NCBI GenBank assembly: GCA_029168955.1
Contig: JAPDOI010001855.1
Coordinates: 1 to 64,000 of the forward strand
From: Aplectana chamaeleonis
Lineage: Eukaryota > Nematoda > Chromadorea > Rhabditida > Cosmocercidae
Direction of reading: 5' to 3'
Length of the DNA: 64,000 nucleotides
Below the pieces are notes generated by a model. The model made no database searches. It was given only the letters and a program-made list of their open reading frames with translations, and was not told the origin of the DNA. The position numbers and the translations under genes are program-made. Positions 46,850-57,500 of this stretch are shown piece by piece (the stretch's first letter is position 1; each line of letters begins with the position of its first letter).

Positions 46850-47430
46850 AAACTGGTGTATTTCGATGGAGTTCCTAGGAAAACAAAGACCTATAACGCT
46901 ATCAGATATCTTGGTTGGAAATCATGAACGCAAAATATGGGCTACATTTGGGTTGGCCTCCGAGGATTGCGTGCAATTTTCTCAGCAAACCCAGCTGTAG
47001 GTCATGGCTTGCCTTTCATGAATCCAGTCAGGGTGTGCAGGAAATTTCTGTCTTCGGCCCGTTTTGCTTTTCTGTTTCCTTTTTCTGAAAATTTGCGAAA
47101 ACAAAGAGGAAAATCAGAAAAAATCAACGAAACCCTGCTCTTGTAACAAACGGCCGGAATAACCGTAACTGATTTGAAAAGAAAACTAACAGCTGGAATT
47201 CTGGAAAAGCTTCTTTCTAGCATTACAATATCCAACTGCTTGGTTTGTAGAGCGAGAGTCGGAACCAGGTCTGGGTCCCGGTAAGGCGCATATGAATATG
47301 CTTACCCCTCAGCTCGGTACTTTTTAGGCTCGGCACCTTTTGGAAATCGAAATCGGCTGGTTCCCGAGAAGTCGAGCCCAACAGCCATAATTCTGACTTC
47401 CTGATTTTGATAAACAAGAATAGAATATAA
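46850..47430 (+). CDS. Candidate host exons, frame uncertain
   Basis: 46850 follows ACTGCTTTCAG and reads KLVYFDGVPRKTKTYNAIRY. A one-base shift near 46912 lets it continue as IMNAKYGLHLGWPPRIACN to about 47000. 47192-47279 follows AACTAACAG and ends CCCG|GTAAGG; two frames are open across it. 47312 follows TTACCCCTCAG after a 32-base intron and stays open to a stop at 47428-47430. A CAGGGTGTGCAGG-ended repeat (from 47029) sits in the intron. The borders look good, but with more than one open frame the protein cannot be fixed, so this is a weak call. Confidence 0.3.
47029..47110. mobile_element. CAGGG-ended repeat, single end
   Basis: CAGGGTGTGCAGGAAATTTC (47029-47048) followed by TTTTCTGTTTCCTTTTTCTG. 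Same terminus class as 34358 and 46255. No partner end was found nearby. Confidence 0.45.
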
Positions 47431-47666
47431 GAAAAAACACTGAATAGAGAAAATTCCGAAAATGTCAACAAAAAAGGTAGTGTAATGTCTAAGCTTCAAA
47501 ACAATCCCATGAGGGAGATTTGTTAGTAAGGTGGTAAGTTGTGACAACAGATAGAACAACTTTCATTTCAAAACAATTAGACAATTACAAACAACAACAG
47601 GACTACTACTATTGCAATAATTAATGTTTTCTGTCGAATGCTTTTCTGAACCCATGAAGGATTAGT

Positions 47667-48384
47667 TAAAGGCACTGTTCACGATAAATTTCACTTCCCA
47701 TATCTCCACGGCTTACGGAAGGTCTGGTGCCCTATATAGCAAGGCATGCTTGAAAAGGACACAAAAGACTCGTTTTGAGTCAAAATAGGCCCTACCTTGT
47801 TTACGTTGATTTTTGAACTTGGAGGAATTGACCGCTAGAAGGATGATACCTATCAGTGCAATGAAGCGATCAGCTCACTTATCAGCACTTCCTTCCCTTG
47901 ATCATTCCTGTAATCTGAGTCTTCATTCTTTCATTTCGAGGGGGCGGATCTGGGGCACCAGGCGTGTCTGGAGCACCAAAACGCTTGTTTGCAGCCGTTA
48001 TTTTGCCGCTCCTGGCTCGTTTCCTACCAATCTTTCGACGCTGGGATCCTACTGTGCTTATCTGGGCTGAATTCCGGTCCGCAGTTGCCTGTCGACACGC
48101 TTTGCGGGCGCACGCGCTTGAGTCGGTTGACTTTTCAGCGCAGAAGCCGACTCGATGGGGCTTTTTTATACAGTTTTCTTCAATATTTCTTAATTTTAAG
48201 TTTCTAAAACCCACCTAGAGTAAACATATCGACTGCTGCGGCGCTAGAAACTCTTCCGACTCGAGAGCGTGCGGTCGCAAAGCGTGTCGAGACGCATAGC
48301 GGACCGGAGTTTGGCCCAGATAAGCACAGTAAAATCCTTCTCGCCTATCATTTCACTGTGGAAAGTCAACGAGGCGCTGCCTTT
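47667..48384. mobile_element. MITE family A, third copy, with nested TA-type MITE
   Basis: Begins TTAAAGGCACTGTTCACGAT and ends GAGGCGCTGCCTTTAA. It follows family A until GCTGGGATCC, where a 278-bp element (48052-48329) interrupts it, then resumes with CTATCATTTCACTGTGGAAA. It lies well outside the segmental duplication, so the family is independently mobile. Confidence 0.8.
48052..48329. mobile_element. TA-flanked near-palindromic MITE, copy 2 (nested in family A)
   Basis: TA + CTGTGCTTATCTGGGCTGAA ... TTGGCCCAGATAAGCACAG + TA, 278 bases. It interrupts the MITE family A copy at 47667-48384 after GCTGGGATCC. Confidence 0.85.
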
Positions 48385-48554
48385 AATCTGTGTTTGATTT
48401 TTCTGATTAAGAAATCAAGATTGTTTTGTGTTGTGGAACCATGTTAGGATTCATGAGATGCGTAGGGAGTGGAAAACTCGAGTTTACCCACCTAGAATGC
48501 CGCAATCGCTTAGAGACTCGGCTTGCCGTGCGATATGGTGTTTGTACGCAGCTA

Positions 48555-49047
48555 CTCTGGCAAACTGGGGCGTCGACAACAGGTTGATGCGCCCACCATG
48601 AGTCACCGCTGGCCAACGCGCCGACATTCGGCGGGACCGTGGTCGAGAGTTAAGATTTGGTCGATGTCGAGCTGTTGCACAGCTAGCGCTGTAGATACAA
48701 GCGAAGTATACGACGCATTTTTTCAGGCATGCTGCGAATGATGCGAGCGCAGCCGGCTCAATTACCCAAGTTTGCAGTACATTGGCTCCGCCCAGAATCT
48801 GGAGGTCCTGCCTATCCAGTGGTGACCCCATTGGAGGCTGGGCGACTAGCCGCGGCGCGTTTCGGTGTAAAGTAGTCTCTAAGCTAGATTAAACAGTATT
48901 GTAGGATGTGAGCCGCTGCTAAATAGGCCACTAAATGCGACACATTGAGTTGTCGGCTGACAATGCGCGCGATTTGACTTGTCAACAGGGAGCGGTTTGT
49001 TAGATGACAACTTATCAATCTGTTGTTGACGCCCCAGTTTGCCTGAG
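48555..49047. mobile_element. TA-flanked MITE nested in a terminal repeat
   Basis: TA + CTCTGGCAAACTGGGGCGTC at the left, GACGCCCCAGTTTGCCTGAG + TA at the right, 493 bases. The mirror arm of the host element at about 51570-51580 shows the site empty. A block near 48757 (CAATTACCCAAGTTTGCAGT) recurs at 52298 and, diverged, near 36833. Confidence 0.75.
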
Positions 49048-49994
49048 TACACAGGGCACACAGGAGCGGACGCGCACAATATTAATAATAAATCGTATTT
49101 TATTACAGAACGGGAAGAGGAAAAGAATGAAACTGAAGAAAGTGGAAGATGGTAAAGGTAGACTGCTTTGTATGTACCCATTTTAGAAATTTAATGTAAA
49201 TAAACAAAGTTGGAGCGGGGGTATTTATCCGTGACAACTCAGGCACACCATCGCTCGGAGTGAGACCGGAGAGCGACTGAAGCGAGCCTGCCTCTCCGCT
49301 CCGAGCGAAAATTAGCCATCTACTCGGGCCACAGCAGCCGCTCTCCGGGCGATCGCAGTCCTGCTCGGCGCGATATTCAGTCGCACTTGGCACTGCGGTC
49401 GCTGTTCGGGTGATTTTCGAATTTCCCCTTGTTTTTCTTTATATCCGCCTCTTCTCGAGAGGTGCGTGAATGTCGCAGTCCACGGCACAGAAATCCCCGC
49501 CTTGGTCCGCAACAAGGGCGTAACCTTGGCCGAACTGTGCAGTGAGGAACCACCCTCCCTGCGGACCGCGGCGAAAACCGCCCCACCCTCCAGCCGCGGG
49601 ATCCCCAGTCCCTCAGCGGTCAAAAATATGCTGGCCTCCGGAGAGGGACTCCAAGTTACCTTCTTGGGCCGGCATCAGAATGCCGAATGAGAACACGAGT
49701 GAGATTAGGCACCTTTTATACTGGCTGTGCATGTGATAAACACATTAGGACGCTATCGTTCGCTTTACAATGTTTTTTCATGTCTGCCACTGCACCAGGC
49801 ACTATTTGATGGTCCCTCGGATGAAGGGTAACGGACTTAAGCTCGGGGAAATCGCAGTGGTTGTATTCGGGGAGGCGCGAGAAGACAGAAATTTTCCCGG
49901 TGGACCGATATTCCTTCCTGAGTAGTTACAGAAAGCGAAAAGACAAGAAAAAAAATGGAAACCGATTGTGCAAGTGGCGTCGTGACAGCTCGGC

Positions 49995-50385
49995 CTGGCG
50001 TGCAAACACTTTATGACATCCTGCACACTCCTTTGGGGTCCCGTTACGTTTTGCGGCGTCTGACGTCATCCCATTTGGGTCCCGCACATTTTTTATGGCG
50101 TCTGACGCACTCCCTCTTGGGATCCGCATACGTTTTACGGCGTCTGACGTATTCCCATTTGGATCATGCTCACTCCAGCCGGCGTCCGGCTCACCGCCAA
50201 CTGGGTCCCGTATACTTTGTCCGGCGTCCTGCGGACTCCCGCTGGGGTTCCATACACTTTATCCGGCGTTCGGCTCATCGCCAATTGGGTCCCGTATACT
50301 TTGTACAGCGTCCGGCGCACCGCCACTGAGGTCCCGCACGCTTTATCCGGCGTAGGGTGCACCGCCACTGAGGTCCCACAGTTTA
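49995..50385 (+). repeat. 42-bp minisatellite, about nine units
   Basis: Each unit contains a GGGTCCCG core followed by a TTT-CGGCGT core. Core spacing measured between successive GGTCCC sites is 41, 43, 41, 42, 42, 42, 42 and 42 bases. Because 42 is divisible by three, frames stay open across the array on both strands, giving 14-residue peptide repeats (on the minus strand of the type TPDKVYGT). No evidence that it is translated. Confidence 0.85.
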
Positions 50386-50785
50386 TCACTCGGAGAACAA
50401 CCAATTCTGCGCCTATCTATCTCTGGAGTTGGCACAGCTGTCGCCCCAAGAGCTACCGGATAGCGGCCGAGGGGCGAACTGGCGCCGGACAGGGACCGCG
50501 GTGCCAGGTTGCCCCCGGCCGCTGTCCAGACGATGACGTCATAATTGGGAGGAGCCGGTGTCGCTCCGAGCGATGTTTTGTCTGAGAAGGTTCATTCAAA
50601 CGAACCTAGTTGAAAAAGTATTATCAAACATGGGAGAAAAGGATATTGTGAGAAAGAGGAGAATCTGGCAAACACTTAAGCATCAATAGGATCGGTTTTT
50701 AATGTGATTTAAGGACCTTAAATCTTGCCCCGGTTTCACCCGAAAACCGGGACAAAACCGGTACGAGCTTCATGGTCCTTGAAGG

Positions 50786-51256
50786 CAGTGTTCACGATGA
50801 TTTTTGTTCCCGAGTTTTCCACCCAGAACAATGAGTTGGCCACCGAGTATTACAGAAATTACGAAGAAACGGCGAGAAACGCACTAAAACGTCGTATTTC
50901 AGTGACATTATTCTCTAACCTTGCCTAGTTGTCCAGTTGTATGAACATATTCACGGTGGTTTTCACCGTTGAAAAATGGGATCAGTCGAAAAAGGAAGAA
51001 TATACCAGGAAAAATAGTACTAGTTACATAGGGTCCAAAGGAAAGAACGGAGCAACAGAGAGTAGAGAATTGTAAAGTAGGGGCCACAAAAAATTTCACT
51101 GTCACAACAAACAGTTCCAGTGAGAGTAAAGGATTCTGTGACCCTCTGGTGCGTTTTCCTCGATTCCTTCGTCATTTATGTTCTACCCGGGGGCCAAAGA
51201 ATCGATTTAGCTATTAATCTCAAAACCAAAGATTATCTTGAACACTGCCTTTAAAT
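50786..51256 (+). mobile_element. MITE family C, copy 3 (intact ends)
   Basis: Begins AAGGCAGTGTTCACGATGAT and ends TTGAACACTGCCTTTAAAT. Body matches the copies at 19840-20275 and 29460-29915. It sits inside a palindromic segment (50585-51390), which is inside the larger inverted-repeat element at about 48510-51610. Confidence 0.75.
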
Positions 51257-51639
51257 CACATTGAATATTGAATCAGTCGTAATAGAAATGTTTGCCATAT
51301 TCTCTCTCTTTCTCCCAATGCTCTTAGTTCTCATGCTTATTGTTGTTTTTAATCAACTAGGTTCATTTGAATGAACCTTATCAAGTACAGAAAATTCACC
51401 CCGCTCCAACTTAGTTTATTTATATTAGATTTCTATTCTGGATACATTGAAAGCATCCTACTTCTGCCTTCTTCCATTTACTACAGTTTCAATCCTTTTC
51501 TCCTCCCCGTTCTGTAATTAAATGCCTTTTTTAATTAATATTGTGTGCGCGTCCACTCCAGTGTGTGCCGTGTAGCTGCTGACAAACACCATATCGCACT
51601 GCAAGCCGAGTCCTAAGGGATTGCGCCATTGAAGATGGT

Positions 51640-52585
51640 TAAAACTCGGGTTTTTATGAACAGGGTACTTCTCAAGGAGGAAGATGCGATCATTCGCTTC
51701 TTTCACAGGAGTTTCCAAAGTCCTCAATTTTTTTAGAATTCTGTAAGTGTTCGCCTAAAAAAGAAGAAGATCCTTTGCCCTCTGCAACGTCCAGTGTGAC
51801 CCTCCTAAGGTTAACCGGGACGCGTGCCCAACCCTGGTCGGAACTCCTGTTTAACACGGGCTGTCGCCAGACTGGAATTTCTCGCGACAATCACGCCGAA
51901 AATTCACGGGTTTATTGACAGCGAGAAAAACTCTGGCAATCGCCGTATTCAATGTGGAATATGCATTCAACTTGAAGAAAAGCCGGTTTCTAGCACAGTC
52001 AGTGAACGTGCTGCAAGAGAAGCACGTGCTCTATTGTATTTCAAATAAAAGCACGTGCCGCAACAAATAAAACGTTCAATGTCTGCATGATACACATGCA
52101 ATTCGATGACAAAACGATTTTCAAATCGAGCTCGATCCCTGCTATGTATTGTATAAAAGGGATAGTGTTAATCACGGTATCCGCTCCTCAGTGCATGGCA
52201 TTTCAAGCGAGATCGGCCGTATTTTCCCAAAAAGGTAATTTCCAAACAAACCACACAACGTACACTTGAGGCAGTAATCCGGCAGCGTTCGCCGTTTCAA
52301 TTACCCAAGCCCGCAGTACTTGGCCCCACCCGGTCGCTGGAGGCTCCAGATGGTGCTCGGCGAGATGACCGAGTCTCATGTCTGTATGCCGGCCGCATCG
52401 CTTGCCAGCGTGCTGCTGCAATAGTGCTGAATCACCTTGTAGCACGCGCTCGTGCGACTAAATTCTGCAGCACGTGCTGCTGTTAGGAACACGTGCCCTT
52501 GGAGATAGAGCCTTTCTATCAGGTGGGTGCACCAGTTGAATGCATATTCGACGCTCGCTGCTGCGATTGTCCGATATTATTACAG
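51640..52585. other. Mostly unassigned; GCACGTGC-r cluster
   Basis: GCACGTGC or close variants occur at 52023, 52051, 52469 and 52491. The blocks around 51995-52060 and 52405-52500 are loosely inverted, so this is probably another foldback element. CAATTACCCAAGCCCGCAGT at 52298 matches 48757. I found no exon. Confidence 0.35.
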
Positions 52586-52764
52586 ATTCAGCCTTCGTCT
52601 TTATGTACAAACTCCGTAGAACTTGCCCTCTTGTACCATCAAGGCAAGAATTCGTTGCAAATGCATACTTGTGGTATTCGGTGGTTGAAGCGAGACCAAG
52701 ATTGTTAAAAACGTTGCAAATACTCCTAGAAATTCTCAGAGGTAGTAGGTCGCTTCTGGATTAG
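52586..52764 (+). CDS. Candidate host exon, unrecognised
   Basis: Follows ATATTATTACAG. In the frame with two leading bases it stays open for over 55 codons (SAFVFMYKLRRTCPLVP, EFVANAYLWYSVVEARPRLL) to a stop at 52762-52764, or may end at AGAG|GTAGTA (52741). No neighbouring exon with matching phase was found and no family is recognised. The protein-like composition is the main support. Confidence 0.3.
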
Positions 52765-53659
52765 ATATCAAAGTAAGGAGACAGCCACCTAAGTTCTCCC
52801 CCTTGATAACACATTATTCAAAAACTTTCATAGCTGGTAGCTGTGTTTCAGTCAGCACTCGCGGCCCAGCTGTATCTAGGTGCATTAAAGGGCTCATTAG
52901 GTCTAGGGCCGTTCCGGCTGCATGGGTAGTTAGGGTCCTCCCCGCCCCTACCTTATGCCCATTTGAGTCCTCGTTTATACTCATTCTTTTCGGAGCGGGA
53001 GTGTCGCGATAGCGTGATGCTTCGCTTCCAAGAGAGCCTTGGCGCGCTCGGTCCCACAGCGAAAGCCGGACGTAGAATATACCTGTGCCACCCGCATTGG
53101 ATTTGTTCGTTTAGCTTAATCACTCGTCTCTCCTACCACGGCCCGGTGCCGCCACTCCGTGTTTTGTTCTGTCATCGCCTATTCAGTTACTGGTACAGTG
53201 CTACGATGTGGGGCCCTAGGGTCTTTGGAGCACTACTATCCTTCTCTCTAATACAGCTGCTCGCGAATAGCAATGTTGATGAACGGCTCATTGGCAGAAT
53301 CCCTTGTTCATCAATTATTGTTATTTCAGTTGCATTCTGCGGTCATATTTTGTCCTTCTCTATGAACTGCTATTCATCCTATTATCATTTGTTTATCCTC
53401 CTAAAAATAATCACCGTAGAGTATAAAATGATCTCAATTAACCGTGTCCTGTCGTGTAAGCAAGAAGGCTGTGTTTTTCAATACAAATAGAGTCGGGATA
53501 TTGAGACCAACTGAGTTCCAAGTTGTAGACATTGGGTGTAAATTCTATAAGGCGGCTTTGTTTTCGTTCCATCATCGTTAATACACTACATATATTGCTT
53601 GCTCGGTTCGTTATTCCAGGTTGTATGGTCCTCGTTGTTCGCCTATTGGCCGTTTACCA

Positions 53660-53995
53660 CGGGACTGACGTCGTCCTGGGGCCGTATGCGAGAACGCGCC
53701 TGCTGGTACAGGGGCAGTGCTGTCGGCGCCTCTGAAGATCGTCCTTGCTCACAAGAGAGGACACGTCTATCGTGGTACGTCACAAGTCAAGACATGTATG
53801 TCGTGCCCCAGCAGTTTTTCTCGCTGCCCCCAGCCGCTTCAATAGGGCACAGCGATGGGGCACAACATTTGCGTTTTGACTTGTGACCAACCACGATAGA
53901 CGTGTTCTGTCTTGTGAGCAATGGCGATCTTCAATGACCCCGACTGCGCTGGCCCTGCCCCAGCCGGCGCGTTCTTGCATACGGCCCCTGATGTC
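53660..53995. mobile_element. Long palindromic element
   Basis: GGCCGTATGCGAGAACGCGC on the left pairs with GCGCGTTCTTGCATACGGCC on the right. Inner blocks also pair (ACACGTCTATCGTGGT with ACCACGATAGACGTGT; TGACTTGTGAC with GTCACAAGTCA). The whole 330-base stretch is close to one palindrome. No coding capacity. Confidence 0.75.
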
Positions 53996-54341
53996 GAACC
54001 CGGGGCAAACAACCACCAATTCGCAACATTTATCCAGTTTCTCGTGATCGGTCGTATTGTCGTCTCGTTTGCGAGCCCATTAAAAGCTTACCGCGCACAA
54101 AAAGGCGGTCTGATCTCCTTTGACTCCGTATTCGGTAATATTTTGAGTCGTGAGAGTCCCATCGTTGCCATGATCATGATAGGATAAGAGTATTAGATAA
54201 GTGATGCAGTTCGCTTCTGGTTGGTATACATATCATACTTGCTCAAAAGCACTCAGCTGGACAAGAAAAATCGATAAAAGAGAGTCGCTCATCTTCGAGA
54301 AATCTAATTCTCTGCTCAATCGCTTCTCGGCATTCTCAGAA

Positions 54342-54351
54342 CTGATTTCAG
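54342..54351 (+). promoter_or_regulatory. Likely spliced-leader acceptor for the SLC19-type gene
   Basis: CTGATTTCAG ends eight bases before the ATG at 54360 and no upstream exon was found. Could instead be an ordinary acceptor for a 5' untranslated exon. Confidence 0.4.
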
Positions 54352-54359
54352 CTTCCGCG

Positions 54360-54533
54360 ATGCAATGGCAAGGTACCACTGTTCTGTTCTGTATCTATGG
54401 CATCATAAAGGAATTTAGACCAGCGACACCTTTTCTCACCCCGTTCCTGGTTTCGGACTTCAAAAACTTCACTATAAATGAAGTATATGGGCAAATATTC
54501 CCCTTCTGGACATACTCGTACGTCATTTTCTTG
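54360..54533 (+). CDS. SLC19-type gene, exon 1
   Basis: 58 codons, intact, phase 0 at the donor. The start was chosen as the first ATG after the acceptor ACTGATTTCAG and because family members begin shortly before the KEFRP motif. An in-frame open stretch upstream to 54201 is probably not translated. Confidence 0.8.
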
Positions 54534-57500
54534 GTATGTCATGTCAGCTTTGCTTGAATCTGCGGAATGGAGATTCAAAGACACCACTATTTTTGCCTCG
54601 AGACCCTAGACCCGTATTGAAAGTTTATCAGAGAGCCACCGAACGTTTTGCTGGCTGTCAGTTCCAACCGCCGTTTCTTATCTCCGCAAGGCCAGACACG
54701 TCGACACGGTGGTTCGCAATCGGGTTTTCATTGAAATTATCTCCTACTCGCGGCGAATGGCAGCCAGTATTTCCCTTCGGTCCACATTTCAATATCGTGT
54801 GCCAGTTCTACATCCTGTGAGAGCAGAGGCTTGTATTCGAAGCCGTCTGCAGACACAGCCAGGGAGCTCGCCGGGTACGAGGCTGCAGTCTATTAGAGGC
54901 AGTGTTCACGATGAATATCGCACTCGAGTTCGACCCAAAAATGGGTCGTGAGGTAACTAATAGTGAAGAAACAGGAAGAAAAGCCCCCAGAATAAGTCAA
55001 AATAGCGGTTTCTAAATTCAGGGCGTGGACGAGAATCATGGGCTTGGCTGATTTCGGCAAGCGCACGCTAATCGCGAAATCTGCGCGAATCGGTAATGCT
55101 AACTGCGGCAGAGTTGCTTGGCAATTTGCCATCGAAACGTGTGCGGCGCCACAAGCTCGTCCGATTGGGGGGCGGACCGGGATAGGTAGGCGCACCGGGA
55201 GAGCTTTCAAAGCTGTTTGTATTTATTTCTGGCCAGTTTTCGTTGCTTTCTTCGACCCTATCCTCTACAGCACCTGCCAACTTAAAGTTTCACACCGAGA
55301 CCTCGAGAACGAGATTTTTCGTGAACACGGCCTTTAAGGCATTACGGAGAGCATATCATACCCGGCCTTAAAGGCAGCATACGCTTGTAAAAGTGTTTCA
55401 GATAATTACGGAAATAGAATAGTATGGCTCATAGCGCAACGCCTACGCATTTCGAAGCGTCGAAAACTGCCCACTATGACGCTACCCTCTATAAAACGTC
55501 TTGATTCACATCACTCGAGGCGTGAGCGGCGCGCGCGACGCCTCGGCCTCCGTCTGCCCTACGCTCTCTCACTGTCTCAAACCTCCGCTCCCCACCAGCA
55601 CGCATGGGAACCAAATGAATTTTTAGCCTGTACACGAGTAAGAAGTTGGCCCCGTCCCTGTCTTTGTCCTCCCCCTGCACTTGCGTCCTCCTCCAAAACG
55701 GAGGTGGTGGGCCATTTTCACAGTTGGCGACGTTTGTGGGTGGTAGAATAGGTACAACAGCTAAACCGCATAACCCCAGAACCTGTTTTGGAGGAGGTCG
55801 CAATCATAGGGGATGGAGAAATGCTTACTAGAATAGCATTCAATGACTACTACATGTGCACGTGCCATTGTTTTTTTAAAGGCATCGTTCACGATGGATT
55901 TCGTTTCCGAGAAAACCGCGAAAAAAACACTGAAAACTTTTTTTCCCGACCGAAAATCTCTCCATCGACTTTTGAGAAAGGAAGAGTCGATCGTTAGAGA
56001 TCGCTGCGTTGACCAGCGATCTCACGATCAAATGAAGTTTATCTTGCTTTTAGGTGATTTGTGGAGACGGAAAGATTAACCGATGTGTGTAGAAAAGCCA
56101 TTATTCACGTAATGGTACAGGATATTCCATCAACTTCCTCTTAAATGTACTGTATCAATTGTTGATAATTAATTATATGATGGCTGACAGCGAATTGTGC
56201 TAGCTGACTGACGGACGCCGGACTTTTGACGGAATTTAGGACATTCCATCTCATTGATTACCACAATAAGGCATTTTAACCCAACTACAGTTTACTTCCG
56301 CACTGCCGTTCAGTCTGCAAAGTGCGCGCTGTAAGCGAAAGCGTGCTGCGCGCGGTTGCGAGTATCCTCAGACAGGGATGTGGGATCACCCGGGCGGTTT
56401 TGCCTTTGGTGCCCGGGTGATCCCACCGCCCGGGTGATCCGCATCCCTGTCTGGGGATACTCGCAACCGCGCCTTTCGCAATCGGCGTGCACTTTTCGGA
56501 CTGAACAGCAGTCTGAAATGAGCTGTAACTCTCCCTACGTTCTCAGGAGGGCCCAGAAAATCGTTCGAACCGGAAAACGGTGAGTGGTTTTAAGCGCGTG
56601 CGATGCCTTTAAAGACATCGTGCGCGCTGGAAATCACTTTTTTTGTGTACAATTAAACAATTCGGGCTAGCTGACATCACCTACAAAATGTGAGGTTCTT
56701 GAAATGCGCCCCTCAAAAGTTATGAACACCTGAGAACTGCTGTGGGGTTGATCATTTAGCACTTTTTTCACAGAATGGTGTTGTCAAACAACAATGAAAA
56801 ACAATCATGGCGCAAACTCCACCTACAGGAAAACTTGAAAAATTACAGTGACGAGGTCTCCAGATGCAGAAAAACCAAAATGATTTTGGCACGGACTTCA
56901 AACCCGTTTTCACAGTGTATTCAAACTGATTTTCTGTACAAATTCAGGCTTGCTCTTTCGACATTTTTGTGCACCAAAATAACCAAGCTCTACAACAACA
57001 CAAAAAAGGTATATGGTTTTCCCTTCAAATATCTGAAAACAAAACAATTATGTACGCAGAAGTGACATCCTCAGGATATTCTAGCACCTTCATTACGCGT
57101 TGATAGAACGGTCTACGATTGGCACATACCCACATGCCGGTTCTCGTACCAACAATGGTAAACAAGCTATTTTTACGCGAATTATTTTTATGACACTTAT
57201 TTTATCGACACTTTTTTGCGAATGCTTATTCGCGAATATTTTCCTACTCTGTGCACCTGCCATATTTTTTGAACCTAGTATTTTGAGTAAAGGCTGTATT
57301 TTTTGCCGAATCTAGTTCTATTTTCGGGTTCCAAATACCCACATTCGCTTATTATATTTAGTATCTTTTACTTGTCCCAATCTGAATAAGTTTTTTACTC
57401 ATTTCGTTGAATATGTTATTACTCGAGTTTCATAGATTCCAACAAGTAATTCAATTTTCGCGCTCCACATATCCACATTCGTTTATTTAATTAAATACCA

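Larger units (their letters stand above)
48510..51610. mobile_element. Composite inverted-repeat element holding a minisatellite
   Basis: GCGATATGGTGTTTGT near 48530, together with 49050-49215 (GGACGCGCACAATATTAATA, TACAGAACGGGAAGAGG, AACAAAGTTGGAGCGGGG), is mirrored at 51395-51610. The left arm is interrupted by a TA-flanked MITE (48555-49047). Inside are a GC-rich block (49210-49420), a 42-bp tandem repeat (49995-50385) and a palindromic segment (50585-51390) with MITE family C in it. No transposase recognised. Confidence 0.6.

Noticed and set aside
50000..50400. Possible CRISPR array
   Set aside because: The 42-bp units are contiguous tandem repeats with no unique spacers, in a eukaryotic transposon setting.
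52963..53490. 175-codon ORF with a possible signal peptide from ATG 53206
   Set aside because: The 20 residues after 53206 look like a signal peptide, but no supporting exon or family could be found and the rest reads like low-complexity AT-rich sequence. Left uncalled.
56775..57065. 96-codon ORF and its relative at 13290-13538
   Set aside because: Both lie on copies of the same repeat; similarity follows the DNA with no sign of protein-level constraint.
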